Of a stretch of DNA of 64,000 nucleotides, positions 7,081-15,364 are shown piece after piece. The stretch's first letter is position 1, and each line of letters starts with the position of its first letter. The stretch lies in NCBI GenBank assembly GCA_963718145.1, contig CAVQYJ010000012.1:491942-555941 (forward strand). Direction: 5' to 3'. The translations under genes and the position numbers were made by a program. The notes beneath the pieces were generated by a model, which searched no databases, was not told the DNA's origin, and saw only the letters and a program-made list of their open reading frames with translations. The DNA is from UBA7672 sp963718145. Its GTDB lineage: Bacteria > Pseudomonadota > Alphaproteobacteria > Caulobacterales > Hyphomonadaceae.

Positions 7081-9495
7081 ATGGCGGATACCCGGGCCAA
7101 GGCGGGCCAGCGCCATCTGGCGCGCGTGCTGGAAACCGGCTCGGCGCTGCTGCGGTGCGATGACGCCGACAGCCCGCCCGCGCGGCTGGTGAATGCGCAC
7201 TTCGCGGCCATCAAATCCCTCGCCGGCGAAACGGAAGCCGCCGAGACCGTCTGCAACGCCATCCGCGCCCGCAAGATCAGCCCCATCGCTCCAGCGCGCG
7301 AGATCGAGGCGGCGCGGGCGGCGCATGTTGAGGCCGGCCTGCTGCTCGCCGCCCTCAGCGACGCCACGGCGACGGCCTCGGCCCGCGCGGTGGCGACGCA
7401 GGCCTTCGTCGCCGTGGCAGACGCCCTGGAAACCCTCACCATCGAGACCGACGACCAGGGACGGCCGACCACCTCCGCCCTGATCGACGCCTTCCGCGCC
7501 GGCGCGGATGCGGATCTGGTCGAGATTGCCCTTTGTACGCCCGGCGGTCCCCGTGCGGCCGCGATCACGCTGCGGCGGCAGGCGGCCGGCGCGCGCGAGC
7601 CCGGCCGGCAGACCTGGAGCATTGCCGATTGGTCAGGCGCCGAGCCCAACGACATCGCCGGCGCGCTCGACCGCGTCAGCAAGACCCGCCTGGCGGTGGA
7701 GATCCGCGTCGGCGGCGAGGCAGGCGACGCGGACGGGCCTGCCGTGGCCGTCAACCTCGCGCGCTATGCCATTGGCGGCAAGGAGGATGTCGGCGTCCTC
7801 GGCGTCGACCTCGCCTCGGTGGCGGATGTGGTGGGCGGTCTGGTGGTGCATCTGGTGGGGCTTTCGGCGGCGGTCATGGCGCGCGGTCTGGCGTATGACA
7901 GCGAGGAGGGTGTGAGCGGGGGCGTGGAGCTGGTGCGCGCCGTGGCGCAGGCGGCCGAGCGCGCGGTGGTGACGGTGGAGCATGCGAGCGCGCTCGCGGT
8001 GCGCTGGGTGGCGGCAGAGAGCGTGGGCGTCGATCCCGTGGAGCTGCTGCATGCAGCGGAGGACGAGCAGTCGCCGGAGCTGTCGGCGTGCGTGGTGGCT
8101 GCGCTGGCGAGCGTGGCGAGTGCGGGCGAGGCGGAGGATGTGAAGCTGCGCGTGTTGGGCGCGCGGACGCTGGATCAGATCGACGGGTTGGAGCGTGCGC
8201 GGTTGGAGGCGCGTGGGTTGAGCGAGGATGCGCTGGAGAGGGTGGAGGCGGCGCTGAGGGACGGGTTGTCGCTGGCGAGTGCGTTCTCGCGGTGGGTGGT
8301 GGGCGATGAGGTGATCAGGAAGAGGCTGCAGCTGGAGCCGGAGGCGTATGACACCGACGGGGAGGCGTTGTTGCGTGCGCTGGGGCTGTCGGCGAGGGAG
8401 ATCGAGGATGCGCGCGTTGCGGTGCAGGGGCGGAGGCGTCCGGTGTCGAATCCGAAGTCGCCGCTGGCGCGCGTGCTGGTGCGTGCGGACGGGGTGACGC
8501 CGGAGGCGCGGGTGCGGATGGCCAAGGCGGTGGGCGCGCACCTGTCGCGGCGTCCGGTGGTGACGATCGCGGTGGGGGAGCAGGCCGATACGGCGCGGAT
8601 GACGGTGCACGCCTCGGTGCGCGCCGCGATGGCCGCGGGGTTGGGCGTGCGGATGGAGGCAGGGCGCCCCGTCGTCGACGCCGAACTCCGCAGCCGCATC
8701 ATGGAGGCCAGGCGCCGCGCGCGTGCGCCCGCAAACATCGAGGCGCCACAGAACCACTTCCACGCCCCGCCGCCGCAATTCCAGCAGCAGCCTGACGAAC
8801 CGGAAGTCGTGTTCGCCGAACGCCGCCGCCTGCCGGATCGGCGCAAGGGCTACATCCAGAAGGCCACCGTCGGCGGCCACAAGGTCTACCTCCACACCGG
8901 CGAATTCGACGATGGCGAGCTCGGCGAGATTTTCATCGACATGCACAAGGAAGGCGCGGCCTTCCGCTCGCTGATGAACAATTTCGCCATCGCGATCTCG
9001 ATCGGCCTGCAATACGGCGTGCCGCTGGAGGAATATGTCGACGCCTTCGTATTCACGCGCTTCGAGCCGGCAGGCGAAGTCACCGGCAACGACTCGATCC
9101 GTCGCGCCACATCGATCCTCGACTACATCTTCCGCGAGCTGGCGGTCAGCTATCTCGGCCGCGACGATCTCGCGGAGGTCGAGAATGTCAGCCATGACGG
9201 CCTGGGCGGCGGCGCCAACGAGGGCGAGGAGCCCACGGTCGCCGTCGCTCCCGTGCGGCCCGAGCAACTGATCTCGCGCGGCTTCAGCCGCGGCGTGATG
9301 CCCGACAACATCGTGCAGTTCCAGGGCCGCCGCGGCGGCGGCCGCCCGGAGCATTCCGACGTCTCCGCCATCACGCCCCAGCGCCCGCCGGAATACCTCT
9401 CCGACGCCTGCCCCTCCTGCGGCCACTTCACGCTTCGGCCCGACGACGGCATCGCCGTATGCGATGCGTGCGGCGCCACCGTGCAGACGGCGTGA
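7081..9495 (+). CDS. Large protein with NrdJ-type (B12-dependent RNR) C-terminal domain
   Basis: 804 residues. The last ~220 resemble the tail of class II ribonucleotide reductase NrdJ: 'LPDRRKGYIQKATVGGHKVYLHTGEF', 'GEIFIDMHKEGAAFRSLMNNFAIAIS', 'LQYGVPLEEYVDAF', 'SILDYIFRELAVSYLGR' (the TSCPD region), ending with a CPSCG...CDACG pair like the zinc or redox Cys tail of NrdJ. The first ~570 residues are Ala/Glu-rich, mostly helical, and carry none of the reductase core motifs. It therefore cannot be a reductase alone; it may regulate or accompany NrdJ (inference). The start at 7081 is the only one near the beginning of the open frame. Residues ~240-520 use G-ending codons heavily, unlike the C-ending flanks. 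A 597-aa antisense open frame here is a composition artefact. Confidence 0.8.
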   Translation: MADTRAKAGQRHLARVLETGSALLRCDDADSPPARLVNAHFAAIKSLAGETEAAETVCNAIRARKISPIAPAREIEAARAAHVEAGLLLAALSDATATASARAVATQAFVAVADALETLTIETDDQGRPTTSALIDAFRAGADADLVEIALCTPGGPRAAAITLRRQAAGAREPGRQTWSIADWSGAEPNDIAGALDRVSKTRLAVEIRVGGEAGDADGPAVAVNLARYAIGGKEDVGVLGVDLASVADVVGGLVVHLVGLSAAVMARGLAYDSEEGVSGGVELVRAVAQAAERAVVTVEHASALAVRWVAAESVGVDPVELLHAAEDEQSPELSACVVAALASVASAGEAEDVKLRVLGARTLDQIDGLERARLEARGLSEDALERVEAALRDGLSLASAFSRWVVGDEVIRKRLQLEPEAYDTDGEALLRALGLSAREIEDARVAVQGRRRPVSNPKSPLARVLVRADGVTPEARVRMAKAVGAHLSRRPVVTIAVGEQADTARMTVHASVRAAMAAGLGVRMEAGRPVVDAELRSRIMEARRRARAPANIEAPQNHFHAPPPQFQQQPDEPEVVFAERRRLPDRRKGYIQKATVGGHKVYLHTGEFDDGELGEIFIDMHKEGAAFRSLMNNFAIAISIGLQYGVPLEEYVDAFVFTRFEPAGEVTGNDSIRRATSILDYIFRELAVSYLGRDDLAEVENVSHDGLGGGANEGEEPTVAVAPVRPEQLISRGFSRGVMPDNIVQFQGRRGGGRPEHSDVSAITPQRPPEYLSDACPSCGHFTLRPDDGIAVCDACGATVQTA

Positions 9496-9636
9496 GCTGA
9501 CCCGGGTTGAGCCGCCGCTGTCCGCCGCTTGCTCCAGGATGGGCGCGTCTGCTCATGACTCACAATTAAGTCCTCACGCTGATCCTGGCTGTTAAGGTTC
9601 GCGAGCTGGCGGGCTTCGTACAACGGAGCAGTCGCC

Positions 9637-10179
9637 ATGAAAGGCGCCGCCGGACTATTCGCCCTCGCCGGATCCGCAGCGCTCGTCCTCGCCGCGCTCG
9701 ATATTCCGATCGGCTATGCCCAGAACGCCCCCGACGCCCGAAATCGAGGCGACCGCTTTCGCCATCGCGGCGGCCTGGACGACGAGGCGACGCCTCGCCG
9801 CGTGATGCCCGGCGAAGAGCGCATCCGCGAGGCGCCGACAGGATTCGACAACCTCACCAACGGCTTCGATCCACAGGGGCCGGCGCTCGGCAACAAGACA
9901 ATCCATCCCTACAGCGACTTCCTGATGCACGACATCGGCACAAGCGACGGCATCCCGGTTCTGCCCGACGCCGCCTTTGCAAGCACGGCCAACCAGATGC
10001 GCACTGCCCCATTATGGGCAATGCGCACGCGCAACCGGCTGATGCACGACGGCCTGTCATTCACCAAGCAGGAAGCCATCGCCCGGCATGCCGGACAGGC
10101 TGCCGCGGTGACGGCGCGACATAACGCGCTCTCGCCCGACCAGCAGCGCCAGCTCCTGGCATTTCTGGACTCTTTGTAA
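9637..10179 (+). pseudogene. DUF1111 (di-haem thiol oxidoreductase-like) remnant lacking the haem region
   Basis: 180 residues with a signal peptide (residues 1-~28, 'LDIPIGYAQ'). 'REAPTGFDNLTNGF' near 64-77 matches the start of mature DUF1111 proteins. It joins directly to 'IHPYSDFLMHDIGTSDGI', 'MRTAPLWAMRTRNRLMHDG' and 'ALSPDQQRQLLAFLDSL', which match their C-terminus. Full-length members are roughly 400-500 aa and carry CXXCH haem motifs; this protein has no cysteine at all. The simplest reading is an in-frame internal deletion of ~250-300 residues. The reading frame is intact, so it may still be translated, but electron transfer is not possible. Family assignment is from recall of the family pattern. 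Confidence 0.72.
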
Positions 10180-10494
10180 CGGCCGGAATGGAGAAGCGGC
10201 GGCCAACCTCCGGGAACCGTGACCGCCTGTCGCGTGTTAAATGAGCGGTCGAAGGGTAAAGACCCCGGTAACCAATTGCAGTCAAAGCTGCTTTCCCTGC
10301 TGGCGCGAGCGTTGCTGTCGCGCCAGAGAGCAGCATGCTTCCTATGCGGGACGAACGGGAATGATACGGGTTATGATCGCAGTTGTGGCCATCGGCATCA
10401 TGAGCCTGTCGGCCTTCGTCTAGCACTCCCTCTTGGCGCGAGTATTGCTCTCCTGTCTGGCAGCCCTATCCGCCAGCTACAGGAATGCCTGCCA
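10180..10494 (+). other. Intergenic region holding a duplicated gene 5' end
   Basis: 315 bases between the DUF1111 remnant and the pentapeptide gene. The right-hand part is a decayed extra copy of the promoter/leader and signal-peptide codons of the downstream gene. It encodes a 20-codon ORF at 10361-10423 (MIRVMIAVVAIGIMSLSAFV then stop). Nothing else was recognised in the first ~110 bases. Confidence 0.65.
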
Positions 10495-10557
10495 ATGATA
10501 CGCGTCCTGATCGCCGTCGCCGCCATCGGCTTCATGAGCCTGTCGGCTTTCGCGCAG
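10290..10557 (+). repeat. Imperfect tandem duplication (~134-bp unit)
   Basis: Copy A (about 10290-10423) and copy B (about 10424-10557) share 'ccct.ctggcgcgag', 'gaatg(c)..atgatacg' and 'gccatcggc.tcatgagcctgtcggc' in the same order, offset by 133-134 bases. The ATG at 10361 in copy A corresponds to the ATG at 10495 in copy B. Copy A ends in a TAG where copy B continues into the gene. Confidence 0.75.
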
Positions 10558-11028
10558 ACCCCCCTTAACGGAACACCCGAGCAGAACGAGATCGCTCGCA
10601 AGGCCATGGCCGAACGCATCGTCCAGGGCGAGATGAAGTGCGAGGGCTGCGACCTCTTCCAGGTCGACCTGTCCTACAGGGAACTTCCCAACCGGGACCT
10701 GTCCAGCGCCCGGCTCCGCCAGGCGGATCTCAGCCTCGCGACATTCGACAAGGCGAAGTTCACCGCCGCCAACCTGTCGATCGTCAACGCCTATGGCGCG
10801 CGGTTCGAGGATGCCGATTTCACGCAGGCGGACCTGCAGGATTCAACGCTCGTCGGCGCCTGGTTTGGCGGCGCGAACTTTGCCGGCGCTGATCTCTCGA
10901 ACGCCAACCTCTCGGGCGCCTATCTGGCGACTGCGAAAGGCCTCACGCAGATGCAGCTCAACACGGCCTGCGGCGATGAATCAACCGAGCTGCCCAAGGG
11001 CCTGACGCTCATCAACTGCAAGGGCTGA
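10495..11028 (+). CDS. Secreted pentapeptide-repeat protein
   Basis: 177 residues. A signal peptide (1-~20, 'MSLSAFAQ') is followed by a short helical region with a CEGC pair ('MKCEGCDLFQ', near 45-52) and then ~20 pentapeptide units of the A(D/N)LXX type from about residue 50 to 145 ('LRQADLSLATFDKAKF', 'ARFEDADFTQADLQ', 'GANFAGADLSNANLSGAYL'), which build a right-handed quadrilateral beta-helix. The C-terminus 'MQLNTACGDEST.LPKGL' is typical of the periplasmic pentapeptide family whose caps carry Cys. The start at 10495 begins the signal peptide; the longer upstream frame runs through the duplicated leader. The function of this subfamily is unknown. It converges on the next gene with an 8-base gap. 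Confidence 0.87.
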   Translation: MIRVLIAVAAIGFMSLSAFAQTPLNGTPEQNEIARKAMAERIVQGEMKCEGCDLFQVDLSYRELPNRDLSSARLRQADLSLATFDKAKFTAANLSIVNAYGARFEDADFTQADLQDSTLVGAWFGGANFAGADLSNANLSGAYLATAKGLTQMQLNTACGDESTELPKGLTLINCKG

Positions 11029-11036
11029 ACGCGGGG

Positions 11037-11597
11037 CTAGCGCTCGCCGAGCGTCGCCAGCACGGCCTTGAAGCAGGTGCAGGCCGCCAGATCTGTGCAC
11101 GCCAGCGCTTCCAGCTTGCCCTCGACGCCGGCCTCGATCAGCTCCTGCTGCGGACGGTCCAGCAGCAGCGCGGCCAGCTTCAGCGCACGCGCCTGGGCGT
11201 GGGTGAAGCGCACCGACGTGCGTTCCGTGTGCCGCGGTGACGGGGGCAGGCCAAGGCGCTCGTCCATCTTCCATGTATGCGCATCGGTCGCTTCGCGCGC
11301 CGGCTTTTTCGCCGGCCACATCGACAGCGCATCGTCGATCCGGACCTTCATGTCTGCGACCGCGCCTGCGATAGGCGGCGCAGCCGCGATGGCGTGCAGT
11401 GTATCTTCCGGTTCGATGCCCAACGGGTCCCCGGGAAGCATCGGCGTCGATTGCGACGGGCGATAGGCGGGCGTGCGCAGAACCTGCGCGAGCTGGGGCT
11501 CGACGCTCGGCCGCGCCTCGCCCTTGCGGGCGAGCAGTCCGGCATGAAGAGAAGCATAGGACGACATGGCGACCTGCGTCGTTGCTGGCTTGCTCAA
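11037..11597 (-). CDS. Hypothetical protein with possible ribbon-helix-helix C-terminal region
   Basis: 186 residues. The N-terminal ~100 residues are Pro/Ala-rich and probably disordered. Near 125-170, 'TERTSVRFTHAQARALKLAALLLDRPQQELIEAGVEGKLEAL' has the shape of a ribbon-helix-helix DNA-binding domain: a short basic strand, a helix beginning T/S-x-x-Q, and a second helix after a D-R-P/S-Q turn. The tail carries 'ACTDLAACTCF' with three cysteines. It lies 39 bases after the ParA-like gene in the same frame and strand, so it is probably cotranscribed and may be its DNA-binding partner (inference). No named family was recognised. Confidence 0.65.
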   Translation of the reverse strand: MSKPATTQVAMSSYASLHAGLLARKGEARPSVEPQLAQVLRTPAYRPSQSTPMLPGDPLGIEPEDTLHAIAAAPPIAGAVADMKVRIDDALSMWPAKKPAREATDAHTWKMDERLGLPPSPRHTERTSVRFTHAQARALKLAALLLDRPQQELIEAGVEGKLEALACTDLAACTCFKAVLATLGER

Positions 11598-11636
11598 TGA
11601 TTGGCGCGTCGGCCGAACGAACGTGGCTGGCGACGG

Positions 11637-12605
11637 TCAGGCTGGCCAGGCGGCGGACCCCGGTCTCCGGCCCGGCGTTCGAGCTGGATGCGCTCGAGCG
11701 TGGCCGTGTCCGAAGACGCAAGCGCGGCCTGCGCTCACGGGGGCGCGAACAACCGGCTGCGCCGACGCTTGCGGCGGCGCCTGGCGCTGGCGCCGATCGG
11801 GAGCAGCGACGCTGGCTGAAATGCTGGCCCATGCCGGCGCGTCCACGTCCCAGTCCTCCTCGCCATCCTCGTTGGTGGCGGCCGGCGGCGGCTCGAATGC
11901 CGATTCCGGCGTCAGCATTGCGGTCGAGAAATCCGTGCGGGTCTTCTGCTCCCATTTGGGATCGTGGCCATAGAGCCGCGCCAGGCGGTCGCGGATATAC
12001 ATCCACAGCGCCGCAATCTCGCGGGCCGACTTGGAATCCGGCCGGATGTCGCCGACCGTGCGACCGTCGATCATCGAGGCGGCGAAGTCGACGCGGTGGT
12101 GGAGCGTCACCGGCGCCACCACGCCATGCTGCGACAGCGCTACCGCCGTTTCCGACGTGATGCGGGCGCGCGCCGTGGCCGAGTTGACGACGAACACCAG
12201 CGGCTTCTTCAGCGACTCCGCGATATCGACCGTGGGGCCGACGGCGCGCAGATCGTGCGGGCTCGGCCGGGTTGGCACGATCACCAGGTCGGCGCGGGCG
12301 ACGACGTGGGCGATCGTCTGCGTGACGGCTGGCGGCGTATCCACCACGATGGTCTTGAAGCCGAGCGACTTCAGGTGGTCGATGCAGGCGTCGAGATCCT
12401 CGAGCTTGGTGTGCGCGAAGGCCGGCGTCGACGCCGCCCGTGCATTCCACCATTTCGCCAGCGACCCCTGCGGGTCTGTGTCGATCAGTGCGACCGGGCC
12501 ATCGCCGGTTCGCTCCGCCTCGACCGCAATGTGTCCGGAAAGCGTGGTCTTGCCAGACCCGCCCTTCTGCGACGCAAAGACGACGATGCGCACGCCTTCC
12601 GCCAT
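11637..12605 (-). CDS. ParA-family ATPase
   Basis: 322 residues. Deviant Walker A 'QKGGSGKTTLSGH' at about 14-26 (signature Lys present), Walker A' / switch region 'ALIDTDPQGSLAKWW' near 38-52, and Walker B-like 'TIVVDTPP' near 84. It belongs to the short ParA/MinD/Soj type lacking an N-terminal HTH. Residues after ~245 are Ala/Pro/Arg-rich with His-Gly repeats and may be low-complexity or misread because of a frameshift. Such orphan ParA proteins position plasmids, chemoreceptor clusters or carboxysomes. No parB or parS-like repeat is obvious nearby, but the next gene may encode the partner. The start at 12605 is the ATG closest to the Walker box that leaves a normal N-terminus. Confidence 0.85.
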   Translation of the reverse strand: MAEGVRIVVFASQKGGSGKTTLSGHIAVEAERTGDGPVALIDTDPQGSLAKWWNARAASTPAFAHTKLEDLDACIDHLKSLGFKTIVVDTPPAVTQTIAHVVARADLVIVPTRPSPHDLRAVGPTVDIAESLKKPLVFVVNSATARARITSETAVALSQHGVVAPVTLHHRVDFAASMIDGRTVGDIRPDSKSAREIAALWMYIRDRLARLYGHDPKWEQKTRTDFSTAMLTPESAFEPPPAATNEDGEEDWDVDAPAWASISASVAAPDRRQRQAPPQASAQPVVRAPVSAGRACVFGHGHARAHPARTPGRRPGSAAWPA

Positions 12606-12873
12606 GAGTATCTCCCACCGTTGCGGCCCGCAGCCACCCTCGCCGGGGCGCGCGCCTTGCCGGTATAGTTGGCGGCGCCGGATTTAGCGGCGCATTAGGG
12701 TTGTCGCGCCAATTTCAGGCGAGGCCTTAAAGGATGATCGGCTGATTGAACGGAAAACGCCCGTCATTGCAGGGCCGTTTGCTGGTGAATGCGTAACCGG
12801 CCTTAACGCAATTCAACGCAGAAAAATGTTTGGTTGATGGTCCGGGACCGGGAGGCGCCAACGCGGATAGCGT

Positions 12874-13419
12874 TCAGGCGCGTGCTTCCTGCATCCTGCG
12901 AGCGCGGCCGGCCATGAACGGCGCCAGCACGATCGTCGAAAGTACGGACGACACGACGCCTGTCAGCAACGGACTGGACTCGACGAACTTGAACAGGCCG
13001 CTCAGCGCCGGCACCATCGAGGACGCCCAGTTCGCGGCCTGGCCGGCGAGGTTGGATACGTAGGCCCAGTACTCGCCCGGAATGTAGCGGCCTTCTCCGA
13101 GGGCTTCGGGGTTCGTCCAAATGCGGTGCGCATTGAACGCTGCCGCATACATGACCGGCATCACCAGCAGGATGTAGACCGCCAGCACGAGACCCAGCAG
13201 CTTGTTGGGGGTCGTGAAGAAGAACATGACCGAATACATCAAGGCGCCGATCATGAAGAGAACAAACGCCGAGCTGCTCGCCGCAGCGTAAGGCAGGCCA
13301 ATCAGGGAATGGAGCAGCCACATCAGGCCGTAAACGATCGCCAGACAAACGCCGAACGCAAACGCCGACGACAGCGCAATGACGATGACGAACACAACGG
13401 CGGCTACAATGTAGCTCAT
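12874..13419 (-). CDS. Hypothetical multi-pass membrane protein
   Basis: 181 residues with four or five hydrophobic helices: about 3-32, 45-66 (two possible), 73-95 and 145-165. The middle (about 95-140) is a loop with Tyr, Trp and Asn ('RIWTNPEALGEGRYIPGEYWAYVSNL'-like segment). No motif or family was recognised. The ATG at 13419 is unambiguous. It stands alone between the ParA gene and aspS, all on the minus strand. Confidence 0.75.
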   Translation of the reverse strand: MSYIVAAVVFVIVIALSSAFAFGVCLAIVYGLMWLLHSLIGLPYAAASSSAFVLFMIGALMYSVMFFFTTPNKLLGLVLAVYILLVMPVMYAAAFNAHRIWTNPEALGEGRYIPGEYWAYVSNLAGQAANWASSMVPALSGLFKFVESSPLLTGVVSSVLSTIVLAPFMAGRARRMQEARA

Positions 13420-13496
13420 GCAGCTAGTCCCCTTACCCGTAGGCTAAGCTGGGGAATTAACCTTGTCTAGACTGGGCGGGCAGAAAAGCCGGAGGG

Positions 13497-15293
13497 CTAG
13501 GATTTGGTCACGACCCGGATGTTCAGTTCGCGAAGCTGCTTCTCGTTCACAGCGCTCGGGGCGCCCATCATCAGGTCCTGCGCCTGCTGGTTCAGCGGGA
13601 AGGCGATCACCTCCCGCAGGTTGGTGACCCCCGCCAGCAGCATAACGATCCGGTCCACGCCGGGCGCCGAGCCGCCGTGAGGCGGCGCGCCATAGCGGAA
13701 GGCGTTCAGCATGCCGCCGAATTTCTCCTCTACCGTCTCCTTGCCATAGCCTGCGATCTCGAACGCCTTGATCATGATCTCCGGCTTGTGGTTCCGGATG
13801 GCGCCCGATGACAGCTCCACGCCGTTGCAGACGATGTCGTACTGGAACGCCGTGATCTTCTCGATCGTCTCCCTGTCGGTCTTGTCGAGCTTGAGGAAAG
13901 CCGCATGATCGTAGTTCGGCATCGAGAACGGGTTGTGGGAGAAGTCGATCTTCTTCTCCTCCTCGTTCCACTCATACATCGGGAAGTCGACGACCCAGCA
14001 GAACTTGAACTGGTTCTCCTCGACCAGTTTCAGCTCGCGGCCGACCCGGTTCCGCGCCTCGCCTGCGAACTTGTAGAAAGCTGACGGGACGCCTGCGGTA
14101 AAGAACACCGCGTCGCCGACCTTGAGGCCGAACTGCGTGGCGATCGCGGCCGTGCGCTCTGGTCCGAGGTTCTTGGCGACAGGACCCGCCCCGCCTTCCT
14201 CGCCCTCGCGCCAGAAGATGTAGCCGAGGCCCGGCTGGCCTTCGCCCTGCGCCCAGGAATTCATCTTGTCGCAGAACGCACGCGACCCGCCGCCCGGCGC
14301 GGGGATGCCCCACACCTCGACCTTCGGATCCTTCTCCAGCATCCCCGCAAACACCTTGAACCCCGACCCGCGGAAATGCTCGGAGACACTCTGCATCACC
14401 AGCGGGTTGCGCAAGTCGGGCTTGTCCGAGCCGTACATGCGGATCGAGTCCGCATACTTGATGCGCGGGAAGGCGCCCTGTGTCACGGCGCGGCCGCTCC
14501 CGAACTCCTCGAACACGCCCGCAAGCACCGGCTCGATCGCCTGGAATACGTCTTCCTGCGTAACAAAGCTCATCTCGAAATCGAGCTGGTAGAACTCGCC
14601 GGGCGAACGATCCGCGCGCGCGTCCTCGTCGCGGAAGCACGGTGCGATCTGGAAGTAGCGGTCGAAACCCGCGACCATCAGCAACTGTTTGAACTGCTGC
14701 GGCGCCTGAGGCAGCGCGTAGAACTTGCCGGGGTGCATGCGCGACGGCACGAGGAAGTCGCGCGCTCCTTCCGGCGACGACGCCGTCAGGATCGGCGTCT
14801 GGAATTCCTGGAAGCCCTGGTCGATCATCCGCCGCCGCAGGCTCGAGATCACCGCTGAGCGCAGGATGACGTTCCGGTGCAACGTCTCGCGCCGCAGGTC
14901 GAGGAAGCGATACTTGAGGCGGATGTCTTCCGGGTAATCCGGCTCCGCGAACACCGGCAGCGGCAGCTCCTCGGCTTCCGACTGCACCGCGAACTCGGCG
15001 ACCTTCAGCTCGATCGCCCCGGTCGCGAGGTTCACGTTCACAGTCGACGCCTCACGCGCCAGCACCTCGCCGGTAAATGTCACCACCGTTTCAACCCGTA
15101 GCTTCTCCAGCTTGGCGAATTGCGGGTTCGAGGGCGTTATGACGCACTGGGTCAGGCCGTAATGGTCCCGCAGGTCGATGAACAGCAGGCCGCCATGGTC
15201 GCGCTTGCGATGGACCCACCCGGAAATGCGCGCGGTCTTGCCCACATCTCCGGCACGCAGCTGGCCGCAAGTGTGCGTCCTGTAGGCGTGCAT
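13497..15293 (-). CDS. aspS: Aspartyl-tRNA synthetase
   Basis: 598 residues, the usual bacterial AspRS length. Class II architecture: N-terminal OB-fold anticodon-binding domain ('ISGWVHRKRDHGGLLFIDLRD' near 19-40), motif 1 around 'RSAVISSLRRRMIDQGFQEFQTPIL', motif 2 'APCFRDEDARADRSPGEFYQLD' near 215-236, the bacterial GAD insertion, and motif 3 'PPHGGSAPGVDRIVMLL' near 545-561. It charges tRNA-Asp in the cytoplasm; whether it also charges tRNA-Asn was not decided. The start at 15293 gives 'MHAYRTHTCGQL', the standard N-terminus; the frame is open ~30 codons further up but that part is not conserved. It is divergent from rnd. Confidence 0.97.
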   Translation of the reverse strand: MHAYRTHTCGQLRAGDVGKTARISGWVHRKRDHGGLLFIDLRDHYGLTQCVITPSNPQFAKLEKLRVETVVTFTGEVLAREASTVNVNLATGAIELKVAEFAVQSEAEELPLPVFAEPDYPEDIRLKYRFLDLRRETLHRNVILRSAVISSLRRRMIDQGFQEFQTPILTASSPEGARDFLVPSRMHPGKFYALPQAPQQFKQLLMVAGFDRYFQIAPCFRDEDARADRSPGEFYQLDFEMSFVTQEDVFQAIEPVLAGVFEEFGSGRAVTQGAFPRIKYADSIRMYGSDKPDLRNPLVMQSVSEHFRGSGFKVFAGMLEKDPKVEVWGIPAPGGGSRAFCDKMNSWAQGEGQPGLGYIFWREGEEGGAGPVAKNLGPERTAAIATQFGLKVGDAVFFTAGVPSAFYKFAGEARNRVGRELKLVEENQFKFCWVVDFPMYEWNEEEKKIDFSHNPFSMPNYDHAAFLKLDKTDRETIEKITAFQYDIVCNGVELSSGAIRNHKPEIMIKAFEIAGYGKETVEEKFGGMLNAFRYGAPPHGGSAPGVDRIVMLLAGVTNLREVIAFPLNQQAQDLMMGAPSAVNEKQLRELNIRVVTKS

Positions 15294-15364
15294 GGGACCG
15301 AACTCCTGATGTGATTCCCCCGGAAAACGGGGGAATTTCCTTGATTGATCGGGCGGACAAGCGC

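Noticed and set aside
7633..9426. 597-aa open frame on the minus strand opposite the NrdJ-tail gene
   Set aside because: It is low in aromatic and hydrophobic patterns, has no family resemblance, and arises from the G-ending codon bias of the sense gene.
10241..10423. 60-aa open frame before the pentapeptide gene
   Set aside because: It contains only the duplicated signal-peptide start; no independent gene is supported.
12720..12830. Possible CtrA-type site (TAA-N6-TTAA) between ParA and the membrane protein gene
   Set aside because: The spacing and first half-site do not fit the consensus TTAA-N7-TTAA; a chance match is more likely.
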